Assembly (NCBI GenBank): GCA_040772305.1
Contig: JAXGYK010000001.1
Location: 1,302,001-1,366,000 of the forward strand
Reading direction: 5' to 3'
DNA from: Mesolinea sp040772305
GTDB taxonomy: Bacteria; Chloroflexota; Anaerolineae; Anaerolineales; Anaerolineaceae
DNA length: 64,000 nucleotides
A program made the translations under genes and the position numbers. Position 1 is the stretch's first letter, and the number at the start of each line of letters is the position of its first letter. A model generated the notes under the pieces. The model was not told the DNA's origin and ran no database searches. It worked only from the letters and a program-made list of their open reading frames with translations. This document shows positions 17,851 to 25,524 of this stretch, one piece after another.

Positions 17851-18620
17851 ACTTTCCTGTTTTGGACTTTGATCCAACAATACCTGCGATTATTGAACCC
17901 AGTGAGATCCTGGCAAAACGGGATGTACCCAAGCAGATGGTTTTTTGTTACTTCCGTGAAGTGGTCGAAAAGCTGGTAGAGTCTGGAAAGACAAAGGAGT
18001 TTTTCCGCGACCGTTCGGAAGACGGGATAACACCTTTTTATGAAATTGAATATCAAGGTCGCCGTTTAGGTGTAGTGCAAGGACGTGTGGGCGCACCTAT
18101 GGCTGTGGGAATTCTTGAAGAAGCCATTGCGCTCGGAGTACGGCAGTTTGTTGCCTGTGGCGGTTGCGGTATTTTGGACCCCCAGCTGGCGCAAGGGCAT
18201 CTTCTTATTCCCGTGCGGGCGATTCGCGGAGAAGGTACTTCGTACCATTACGCGGCCCCTTCCTTTGATATTGAAATGCAGCCTAAGGCTGTAGCTGTGA
18301 TTGAAAAAACGCTTAAAGAAAAAGGCTTGCCTTATTTGAAGGCTGTGGTTTGGACTACCGATGCGATTTACCGTGAAACGGTAGATAAGGTGCGAAAGTA
18401 CCGTGCCAAAGGCGCGATAGCCGTTGAAATGGAGGCGGCAGCGATGATGGCAGCTGCGCAGTTTAGGGGCGTGGACTATGGGCAAATCTTGTATGGCGGC
18501 GACCGGGTGCTTGAAAGCGGATGGGACCACGCTCACTGGAATTCCCGGCAAGAAATCCGCGAGAATTTGTTTTGGCTGGCAGCCGATGCCTGCCTGAAAA
18601 TGGGAGAAAACAATGCCTGA
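17838..18620 (+). CDS. Nucleoside phosphorylase (uridine/purine type)
   Basis: A 260-residue PNP/UDP phosphorylase family enzyme that cleaves nucleosides with phosphate to base and (deoxy)ribose-1-phosphate. Motifs: VVQGRVGAPMAVGILEEA (phosphate binding, about residues 82-98), FVACGGCGILDP (about 107), and AIAVEMEAAAMMAAA (ribose-binding VEMEA, about 194). The length and sequence resemble uridine phosphorylase more than PNP, but the base specificity is unproven. A TTG start at 17838 is supported by GAGGGGA 7 bases upstream, within the end of the methyltransferase gene. Confidence 0.83.
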   Translation: MEELNFPVLDFDPTIPAIIEPSEILAKRDVPKQMVFCYFREVVEKLVESGKTKEFFRDRSEDGITPFYEIEYQGRRLGVVQGRVGAPMAVGILEEAIALGVRQFVACGGCGILDPQLAQGHLLIPVRAIRGEGTSYHYAAPSFDIEMQPKAVAVIEKTLKEKGLPYLKAVVWTTDAIYRETVDKVRKYRAKGAIAVEMEAAAMMAAAQFRGVDYGQILYGGDRVLESGWDHAHWNSRQEIRENLFWLAADACLKMGENNA

Positions 18621-19893
18621 TTATTCCAATATCATCCTGCCCAAAATTTTGGGACGTAAAAATCCTGCTTTGCCGTCGGAATTAGTACTGCCTTCTTATG
18701 ACGGGTATGGAATCAGCAATATACCGGCCAGTATTAATGCCTGGTTGGGCGGCAAGCCATTTGGGGAGAGGCTGCTTGCCGAAGAAATCAGAGCTTGTTT
18801 CAAGCCGGGCTATAAACGCGTAGTTTTGGTGGTTATTGATGCCCTGGGTTACGACTACTTGCAGGAACAATTGGCTATGGGAGGCGCAGGATGGTTGGGC
18901 AGGCAAGCGGAGCAGTTAAAATTATTCCCGCTTACCAGTGTATGCCCCAGCACAACATCATCGGCATTGACCAGCTATTGGACGGGGCGTACGCCTAATC
19001 TGCATGGCATTATCGGTTATGAGATGTGGGTTAAAGAGCTTTCGATGACGATTAACAACATTCTGCATATGCCAAGCAGTTTTAGTGGCGATGTGGGAGG
19101 CCTGGCCCGGGCAGGTTTTGATCCGGTAACTTTTTTGGGGCATACTTCGCTGGCAGATCGTTTGGCTGAGGGAGGAATTACAAGCGATGCCTTTTTACCG
19201 TATAGCATAATAGGATCGGGACTATCACAAATGCATGTGGGGTGCAGCAGGGTACATGGCTATGTAAGTGAGAGCGATCTATGGATTAGCCTGGCCCAGA
19301 CTCTGAACCAGAGGCCAGCCGGGCCAAAATATGCCTATGTGTACTGGTCGGTTATGGATACGCTTTTGCATCGCTATGGCCGCGGCGGAAAACACGCAGA
19401 CGACCAGCTGAGCGTGTTCTTTGACGCGTTTGCGCGCAACTTTTTGACCGAAATTGAAGACTGGGCCCGTGAAGACTGCCTGGTGTTATTTTGTGCTGAC
19501 CACGGCGGAATAAGCACAGCGATTGACGCGGCCTACGATTTAGCAAACCATCCTGGTTTACTGCGGCTTTTGACCCTTTTGCCTACCTGTGAGTCGCGTT
19601 TGCCCTTCCTTTATGTGAAGTCGGGAGAAGAAGCTGCTGTACGCGCATATTTTGACAAAGCCTGGCCTGAGTCATTTACGCTGATTACACGCGCAGAGGC
19701 ACTGGAGATGCAGCTTTTTGGCTTAGGGCCGGGGCATGCGCTGCTGGAAGAACGAATCGGCGACCTGATTGCCATACCGCAGGGAAATGCATATCTGTGG
19801 TGGCTTTCAAAGCCAAATCTGATGCTGGGACGTCATGGCGGCTTAGCCGCTGAAGAGATGCTGGTTCCGCTGATTGGACTTGATTTGAGTTGA
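18613..19893 (+). CDS. Alkaline-phosphatase-superfamily phosphodiesterase
   Basis: A 426-residue type I phosphodiesterase/nucleotide pyrophosphatase-like protein. The metal/nucleophile region includes VLVVIDALGYDYL (first metal Asp, about residue 78), then SVCPSTTSSALTSYWTGRTPNLHGIIGYEMW (nucleophile Thr/Ser and the H of LHG). FCADHGGIS (about 299) supplies further metal ligands. No signal peptide is evident, so it is probably cytoplasmic, which is unusual but known. It overlaps the phosphorylase by 8 bases, with GGGAGA just upstream of the ATG. Together the pair suggests nucleotide or nucleoside breakdown (inference). Confidence 0.83.
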   Translation: MPDYSNIILPKILGRKNPALPSELVLPSYDGYGISNIPASINAWLGGKPFGERLLAEEIRACFKPGYKRVVLVVIDALGYDYLQEQLAMGGAGWLGRQAEQLKLFPLTSVCPSTTSSALTSYWTGRTPNLHGIIGYEMWVKELSMTINNILHMPSSFSGDVGGLARAGFDPVTFLGHTSLADRLAEGGITSDAFLPYSIIGSGLSQMHVGCSRVHGYVSESDLWISLAQTLNQRPAGPKYAYVYWSVMDTLLHRYGRGGKHADDQLSVFFDAFARNFLTEIEDWAREDCLVLFCADHGGISTAIDAAYDLANHPGLLRLLTLLPTCESRLPFLYVKSGEEAAVRAYFDKAWPESFTLITRAEALEMQLFGLGPGHALLEERIGDLIAIPQGNAYLWWLSKPNLMLGRHGGLAAEEMLVPLIGLDLS

Positions 19894-19939
19894 AAGCAAA
19901 AACTGGAAAATGCAGCGTCTTGCTTTACGGTAAGCAGTT

Positions 19940-20311
19940 TTACGGCTGGCTCTGGGCAACTACCATTGCCACTGCCAGGCCAGCTTCATGGGAAAGAGAT
20001 ATCGCCCAATTCGTAAGGCCCAAGGTTTGGGCACGTGCAAGGGCTGCGTGATGGAGCACGAGGTATGGCTCGCCGGTTTGGCGATGCAGAACCTCGATAT
20101 GCCGCCAGTTTACGCGGCCAATACCGGTACCCAAAGCTTTGCTGGCTGCTTCTTTTGCAGCAAACAGCGCAGAGAGGCGCTCGTTATCGTCGCGGGCCTG
20201 GGCTTGCTCCTGTTGGGTATAGACGCGTTGAATAAAACGACGGCGAATAGCAGGGCTTATTTCCCCCAGGCGGGTAGTACGTACAATATCCACACCACAG
20301 CGCAGACTCAT
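19940..20311 (-). CDS. acpS: Holo-[acyl-carrier-protein] synthase
   Basis: AcpS transfers 4'-phosphopantetheine from CoA to the serine of acyl carrier protein. It has 123 residues. The Mg-binding GVDIVRTTRL (about residues 6-15) and the FAAKEAASKALGTGIG signature (about 50-65) are both intact. Its ATG overlaps the stop of the upstream M16 gene (ATGA), so translation is coupled. It is the last gene of a three-gene minus-strand run. Confidence 0.95.
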   Translation of the reverse strand: MSLRCGVDIVRTTRLGEISPAIRRRFIQRVYTQQEQAQARDDNERLSALFAAKEAASKALGTGIGRVNWRHIEVLHRQTGEPYLVLHHAALARAQTLGLTNWAISLSHEAGLAVAMVVAQSQP

Positions 20312-21591
20312 AAGGCCCTCCCGGCAGATGTAATCACGAGTGCGTCCGGGATCCAGTAGCTTTGCACCGCTTCCAGTATTTGGGCGGGTGTAATTTGTGC
20401 TAATTGACTGGGGATTTCACGCATGTGGTTCAGGCTTAAGCCATAGCGTTCAATGGAAAGTAAGGCCAGTGCTACGCCGGCATTTGTTTCCAGGGAGAGA
20501 GGTAAACGCCCGATGATCTGGGAGCGGGAGTCTTCCAGCTCTTCCTGGGTGACAGGGTATTCTGTAAAACGCCGCAATTCGCTAACGATAAGCGCGATAA
20601 CTTTTTCGAGGTTATCCGGGTTGACTCCGGCCATGATCTGCCAGGGTGCCGGCCCAAGGCCAGTGCCCATGTTGCTTTGTATTCCATAGGCCAGGCCTGC
20701 TTCTTCACGGACGACCTGTCCCAGGCGACCCATCATGCCAAAGCGGCCCAGAATATTGTCGCCCAAAGAGCAGGCGTAATAATCCGCCCCCATCGTTTTT
20801 GGAGAAAAGGTGCCGATGAAAAGATCGGTTTGGGATTTATCCTGAAGGGGAACATGCTCACGAAGTGTGCGTGTGGGGAGTGAAACCTGAGGCAAGGGTG
20901 GGATGCTGTGCTGCAAAGGCTGGCTCCAGCCTGAGAAAATGGGTTCAAAGATTTTAAAAGCTAATTCGGGTTCCAGTCCGCCCACAACCGCAATGACCAT
21001 GCCTTGAGGGCCTAATGCCTGGTTGTGAAAACGCTGCAGGTCATCGAGGGTGAAGGCATTCACCGTTTGAGGAAAACCAAGCGCTGGAATGGCAAAAGGG
21101 TGCTCGCCGTAGAGCAAGCGCTCAAAACTTTGGGCAGCCATGTCGGTAGTATCCTGGTTTTGGAGGTCTAGTGCCGTGAGGGTCTGCGCGCGGATACGCT
21201 TAAATTGCCTGGCTGGGAAAGCAGGCTGGGTGAAAATTTCGTAGAGCAGGGTAAGCAGTTGACCAAGGTCCTCATTGAGACATTGGCCGCTGAAGGCAAG
21301 AGAAAGCGCCCCAGCACCGATGCCCAGGGAAGCGCCCAGACTTTCGATTTTTTCGTGCAGGTCTTTGAAATCCAGGCTTTGGGTTCCTGCCAGGAGCATG
21401 TTAGCGTAAAAGGAGGCTAAACCGGCCTTGGAAGGGGATTCGAGAACGCTGCCGCCGGGGATATACCCGCGGAAGACTAATGCAGGGCTGGCAGGATTAG
21501 AGCGGCTGAGGAAGGTGATGCCGTTGGGAAGCCGTTTGCGGAAGATATCGTTGCTGCCGGGTAGTGCGCTGGCGGAGAAGGTCTTATTCAT
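20308..21591 (-). CDS. M16 family protein, catalytically inactive partner
   Basis: A 427-residue M16 (pitrilysin/MPP-like) protein. The HxxEH zinc motif is absent: the equivalent region reads GLASFYANMLLAGTQ. The C-terminal R/Y substrate-binding pair expected of the non-catalytic subunit appears around LGQVVREEAGLAYGI. In bacteria such proteins pair with an active M16 subunit, analogous to mitochondrial processing peptidase alpha/beta. Here the active gene lies immediately upstream with an 8-base overlap. Confidence 0.85.
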   Translation of the reverse strand: MNKTFSASALPGSNDIFRKRLPNGITFLSRSNPASPALVFRGYIPGGSVLESPSKAGLASFYANMLLAGTQSLDFKDLHEKIESLGASLGIGAGALSLAFSGQCLNEDLGQLLTLLYEIFTQPAFPARQFKRIRAQTLTALDLQNQDTTDMAAQSFERLLYGEHPFAIPALGFPQTVNAFTLDDLQRFHNQALGPQGMVIAVVGGLEPELAFKIFEPIFSGWSQPLQHSIPPLPQVSLPTRTLREHVPLQDKSQTDLFIGTFSPKTMGADYYACSLGDNILGRFGMMGRLGQVVREEAGLAYGIQSNMGTGLGPAPWQIMAGVNPDNLEKVIALIVSELRRFTEYPVTQEELEDSRSQIIGRLPLSLETNAGVALALLSIERYGLSLNHMREIPSQLAQITPAQILEAVQSYWIPDALVITSAGRAL

Positions 21592-22873
21592 GAGCTGCTC
21601 CGTAAGGGATATAACGGCCTACAATTCGACGCTGGGGCTGCAGGTAACGCTGGGCAGTCTGCTGAACATCTTGAGGGGTGACGGCTGCGAGTTTATCGAC
21701 GTAGTTAAGGAACCAGTCGTAATCAGCAAAGCTGGAAGCGCGGCCCATCCAAAAAGCCTGGTTGGTGATGTTATCGCTGCCATAGGCAAAGAGCGCTTTA
21801 GCTTGTTTTACGGCACGATTGAGTTCTTCCTGTGGAACCGGTTGACTTAGAAGTGCTTCGATTTCACGGTCCACGGCTGTTAAGAGCTGTGCAAGGCTGC
21901 ATTGAGGGTGCAGCGTGAGGTTAAGGTCGTAAGTGCTGGGGTCGATGGTAGCATTTACGCCGCCATAAACCGAGACCGCAAGTTCGTTTTCTACCAGGGC
22001 CTGGTAAAGCCGGCTGGTGCGTTGACCAACTCCGCCGGTGCCGAACATATTAAGGCTGGACGGGCCAGTGAGAAGGCTATCCAGGATGGTGAAAGCAAAG
22101 AAGTCGGCATGGTTTCCAGGGGGGCAGCGATAGCTGAGTTGGAGGAAGCTTGTTTCGCCGGGGCCTTGAAGCTCGATTTCGGAGGCCTGAGGTAGTTCGT
22201 ACTCAGGCTGGGGCTCTGGTTTTTGAACCGGACTGGCTGTGATGGAACCGAAGATTTGTTCAATCTGGTCAAGGACAGCCTGACTTTCAAAGTGGCCGGC
22301 CAGGCAAAGCAGGGCATTCGCGGGTTGGTAGTAGCTGCGGTAATGTGCGTAAAGGTCGTCCCGGGTGATTGCAAGCAGGTCAGCCTGGCTGCCGATTATT
22401 TCGTTGCGATAGGGGTGGGTTTGATAGGCGGCCAAGGCAACCTGCTCAGCCAGGAGAAATTGGGGGTCATTCTCGGCACCTTCGCGCTCGCTCAGGATGA
22501 CTGTGCGTTCGCGTTCCACCTCAATGGGGTCATAGAGGCTGTTGCGCATGCGGTCTGCTTCCAGACTGAGCACTTGTTCCAGCGTGTTGGCAGGCATGGT
22601 TTCGAAGTAGGTGGTCCAGTCGTTGGAGGTGAAGGCGTTCCAATAACCTCCTACGCGTGCAACTGCATGGTCCATCTGCTGTCCGCTGCGGCTGGGAGTG
22701 CCCTTAAACTGCATGTGTTCCACCCAATGGCTTAGACCGGTTTTGCCGGGAACTTCATTGCGTGAACCGATGCCATACCAAAGCCAAAGACTGATAATGG
22801 GTGCAGTATGCAGTTCCTGCAGCATTATGCGCAGGCCGTTAGAAAGTGTGTGGTATCTGATTTCCGTTTGCAT
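21584..22873 (-). CDS. M16 family zinc metallopeptidase, active subunit
   Basis: A 429-residue peptidase with the inverted zinc motif HWVEH (about residues 45-49) in KTGLSHWVEHMQFKGTP, and the distal ligand region ERTVILSEREGAENDP (about 120-135). Members digest peptides or process transit-like sequences; bacterial MppB-like pairs act on small peptides. Upstream, the minus strand carries a TATAAT 20 bases before the ATG and a weak GGAAA. It forms an operon with its inactive partner and acpS. It is cytoplasmic, since no signal peptide is present. Confidence 0.92.
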   Translation of the reverse strand: MQTEIRYHTLSNGLRIMLQELHTAPIISLWLWYGIGSRNEVPGKTGLSHWVEHMQFKGTPSRSGQQMDHAVARVGGYWNAFTSNDWTTYFETMPANTLEQVLSLEADRMRNSLYDPIEVERERTVILSEREGAENDPQFLLAEQVALAAYQTHPYRNEIIGSQADLLAITRDDLYAHYRSYYQPANALLCLAGHFESQAVLDQIEQIFGSITASPVQKPEPQPEYELPQASEIELQGPGETSFLQLSYRCPPGNHADFFAFTILDSLLTGPSSLNMFGTGGVGQRTSRLYQALVENELAVSVYGGVNATIDPSTYDLNLTLHPQCSLAQLLTAVDREIEALLSQPVPQEELNRAVKQAKALFAYGSDNITNQAFWMGRASSFADYDWFLNYVDKLAAVTPQDVQQTAQRYLQPQRRIVGRYIPYGAAHE

Positions 22874-22980
22874 GGTTTTTCCAAATGCTGGCCATTATAT
22901 CAAGCTGGTTCAAGAAAAGGCTGCTGATCGGGGATAATAAGCTGTATTGGCTTAAAAAAGCGGCGCTGGAGTAAGCTGAG

Positions 22981-23508
22981 TTAGAAATCTTGCTGGCATT
23001 CCTGAGAAGGATCGGGTTGTGAAGAGGAGTGAGACGAGGTTTTACATGGCCAGCGAATCTGCATAAGCAGACCAGTGGCAATAGTGAGCATTCCAATTAT
23101 CAGACCACGGCTTTGTAAAGTGCCCAGAAAAACTTCTGGAAGCGGGTTGGTTCCAAAGCCAAAGGCATCGGCAAGCGCAGTAAAAACGCTGATGACGTAA
23201 CCAGTTGCTACAACTCTTAAACCAAAATCTGCCAGGATTGTTCGCTCTCCTCGCGGCCAAAACAGGTTAATGCTTAATTGGGCACCCCAGGTTAGCAGAC
23301 CAAGGCCAAGAAGCATGGTAAAGATCTGAGCAAACCCGATGGTGGCGGCATTATCTAAGCCAAAGACAGAAGGCTTGGCGCCTATCAGAAAAACTAAAAA
23401 CCCAAAAACGGCGAGTGTGAGCGTAAAACGGCTGCGCGCAAAAGGAAGCCCTTCGCTGCCGTTTTGTTGCAGAGGGTTTTGTTTTTGGTCGCTGAGATGT
23501 GGGTCCAT
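22981..23508 (-). CDS. Four-helix membrane protein of unknown function
   Basis: A 175-residue protein with a polar N-terminus (about 28 residues) and hydrophobic segments near residues 30-46, 58-78, 97-115 and 130-147, followed by a Ser/Gln-rich tail. No enzymatic motif is visible. No good Shine-Dalgarno precedes the ATG at 23508. The M16 operon lies downstream on the same strand, after about 110 bases. I do not recognise a named family. Confidence 0.55.
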   Translation of the reverse strand: MDPHLSDQKQNPLQQNGSEGLPFARSRFTLTLAVFGFLVFLIGAKPSVFGLDNAATIGFAQIFTMLLGLGLLTWGAQLSINLFWPRGERTILADFGLRVVATGYVISVFTALADAFGFGTNPLPEVFLGTLQSRGLIIGMLTIATGLLMQIRWPCKTSSHSSSQPDPSQECQQDF

Positions 23509-23628
23509 AGTGTTTTAGGCTAGAAGCCGCGTTGATTCTAACACAGGCATTGGAATCCAAGCGAGAATCAATACGGCGCAGCTTATTAAGCCACGCCGCA
23601 GGTTTTGGTTATTGATACTTAAAAGTAA

Positions 23629-25104
23629 CTATGCAGCTTTTTCTTCGTTAGCTTCTGCATCTTCAGCTGGAGGCTCTGTAGTTTCAGCTTCAGCCGGTGT
23701 TTCCTCGGCCTCTGGTTCTTCGGGAGCTGCTTCAGGTTCTGGCTCCTTAGCAGGTTCAGGTTCTTGCGCTGCAGCTTCATCCTGAGGATCTGATTCAACG
23801 GGATTTTCTTCAGGAGCTGGTGCTTCTTCTACCGAAGTATTTTCTTCAGCCGGAATTTCCTGTCCCAAATGTGTTGCGAGTGTTTCGCCTTCGGAATCAC
23901 CGGTGCCCATATCAAAATCGGCCACCAAAGACTTCCAGTCCTGGTCAGCATAGGCAGCTGAATCGACACGGCGCATCGAAAGGCCAATACGGTGCTGCTC
24001 ATCATCGATCTTCAGGATGCGCAGGGTTACATTGTCACCAACGTGCAGTACTTCCTTGGGATGTTCAACACGGCGGTCTGAAATTTCGCTGATGTGGATC
24101 AGGCCTTCAAGCTCACCCGGGATGTTTAATTTGGCGAAGGCGCCAAAATTTGTAAGACGGGTGATTTCACCTTCAACCAGTTGGCCAATGTTTAGTTCTT
24201 CTACCTGTTTTGCCCAGGGATCACCCTGCAACTGGCGAATTGAAAGGCCAATACGGCGGCGATCGCGGTCGACGCTGATAACCTTGACCTTGACCTCATC
24301 ACCAACTTTGAGGACCTGGCTGGGATGGGTTACATGCTCCCAGGAAACCTCAGAAAGGTGCACCAGGCCGTCTGCGCCGCCAATGGAAACAAAGGCGCCA
24401 AAATCGGCTAATGATGTGACCCGGCCTGTGCGGATTTCACCCTCATTGAGTTCTTCCAAAACCTTATCGCGGATCATGTCGCGGGTTTCATTAGAAGCTG
24501 CCCGCTCGGAGAGGATGAGGCGATGACGCTCACGGTCTACTTCGATAACGACAACTTTAATCGGCTCTCCAATAAGGTGTTTGTACTTGGCTTCGGGGGT
24601 GTCGCCGCTGATGGTGAGGCGACGTGAAAAGCCGATTTGAGAGGCGGGGATGAAACCGCGGATTGTTGAAAGCGGTACCAGCAGGCCACCTTTGTTGTAG
24701 CCTACAATGGATGATTCAAACGCCTCGCCTGATTTCAACAGAACCTCTGCATCGAGCCAGGATTGTTCTTCAACAGCTCTGATAAACGAGAGGATTAGGT
24801 TGCCGTTTTGGTCTTCGGGGTTGATCACATAGACCGGTATGGCTTTACCAACACTAAGGGTAGAGAGGATATCGGGCGGGATGGCTTCATATTCTTTTCC
24901 AGAAATGAGGCCTTCACTCTTGGCACCCACGGATACCAGGATTTGACCTTCGCTAAGGCTGGCGATAATGCCATCACGGATCTCTCCTGCTTTGGGGAAA
25001 TCGATGGTAAAAGAGTCGGCGTCGAGCATGTTTTCGAGCTGCTCCATGCTCATGAACTCTTTTTCAACTTCTTTCCCAGGCGTTACTTCGGCGTTCTCTG
25101 TCAT
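23629..25104 (-). CDS. rpsA: S1 RNA-binding-domain protein (ribosomal protein S1-like)
   Basis: A 491-residue protein with four consecutive S1 OB-fold domains: about residues 35-105, 120-190, 208-280 (GEIRTGRVTSLADFGAFVSIGGADGLVHLSE begins the third) and 293-365 (fourth). A long acidic tail rich in Glu, Pro and Ala fills the last 90 residues. S1 proteins bind mRNA on the 30S subunit and help initiation at weak ribosome sites. The ATG at 25104 has GGAG 8 bases upstream; an in-frame TTG at 25119 overlaps that site and is rejected. Four rather than six S1 domains is the usual number outside Proteobacteria. Confidence 0.9.
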   Translation of the reverse strand: MTENAEVTPGKEVEKEFMSMEQLENMLDADSFTIDFPKAGEIRDGIIASLSEGQILVSVGAKSEGLISGKEYEAIPPDILSTLSVGKAIPVYVINPEDQNGNLILSFIRAVEEQSWLDAEVLLKSGEAFESSIVGYNKGGLLVPLSTIRGFIPASQIGFSRRLTISGDTPEAKYKHLIGEPIKVVVIEVDRERHRLILSERAASNETRDMIRDKVLEELNEGEIRTGRVTSLADFGAFVSIGGADGLVHLSEVSWEHVTHPSQVLKVGDEVKVKVISVDRDRRRIGLSIRQLQGDPWAKQVEELNIGQLVEGEITRLTNFGAFAKLNIPGELEGLIHISEISDRRVEHPKEVLHVGDNVTLRILKIDDEQHRIGLSMRRVDSAAYADQDWKSLVADFDMGTGDSEGETLATHLGQEIPAEENTSVEEAPAPEENPVESDPQDEAAAQEPEPAKEPEPEAAPEEPEAEETPAEAETTEPPAEDAEANEEKAA

Positions 25105-25136
25105 TAATAATTGCTCCAAATTAAGATTTGGTGATG

Positions 25137-25165
25137 ATTATAGAAGAAAACAGTGATTCATGCAA
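25137..25165 (-). promoter_or_regulatory. Promoter of the S1 protein gene
   Basis: On the minus strand TTGCAT (25160-25165) and TATAAT (25137-25142) are separated by exactly 17 bases. This implies a start near 25130 and a 25-base leader carrying the GGAG ribosome site. Confidence 0.7.
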
Positions 25166-25171
25166 TGACAA

Positions 25172-25242
25172 GTCACGAAAAAGGCTTGCTTAGAAAGTCA
25201 CGAAAAAGGCTTGCTTAGAGTCACGAAAAAGGCTTGCTTAGA
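25172..25242. repeat. Three tandem copies of a 23-base unit
   Basis: Three identical 23-base copies occur at 25172-25194, 25197-25219 and 25220-25242; the first two are separated by AA and the last two abut. Each begins GTCACGAAAAAGG and ends CTTGCTTAGA. There are no spacers, so it is not a CRISPR array. The array ends about 7 bases upstream of the S1 gene's -35. The remaining bases to 25524 are AT-rich and I see no gene in them. Confidence 0.95.
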
Positions 25243-25524
25243 GCCAAGGAAAAACGATAAATCAGATTTTTGAAACTCTGGTTGGAAGATACATTGTGCC
25301 AAAAAAAATCTGTTTTTTTCGCCATCAGGAAACGCAAAATTGCAGCTGTGTTTTGGGCTTAGTATCCGTTAAATTCAAAGTCTAACGAGTGTTTTAATCA
25401 GGTTTTGTGTTATCTATGGCAATTGAAATAATATTCCTTAGAGGGTGTTATTGGAATATCTTATGATAAGCTCATGAATATTTACAAAACATACGGTTAG
25501 CAAAAAAGCGAAAAGATAATCATG

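Noticed and set aside
25172..25242. Possible CRISPR array
   Set aside because: The three 23-base units are directly adjacent or 2 bases apart, with no spacers, and no cas genes are near. It is a simple tandem repeat.
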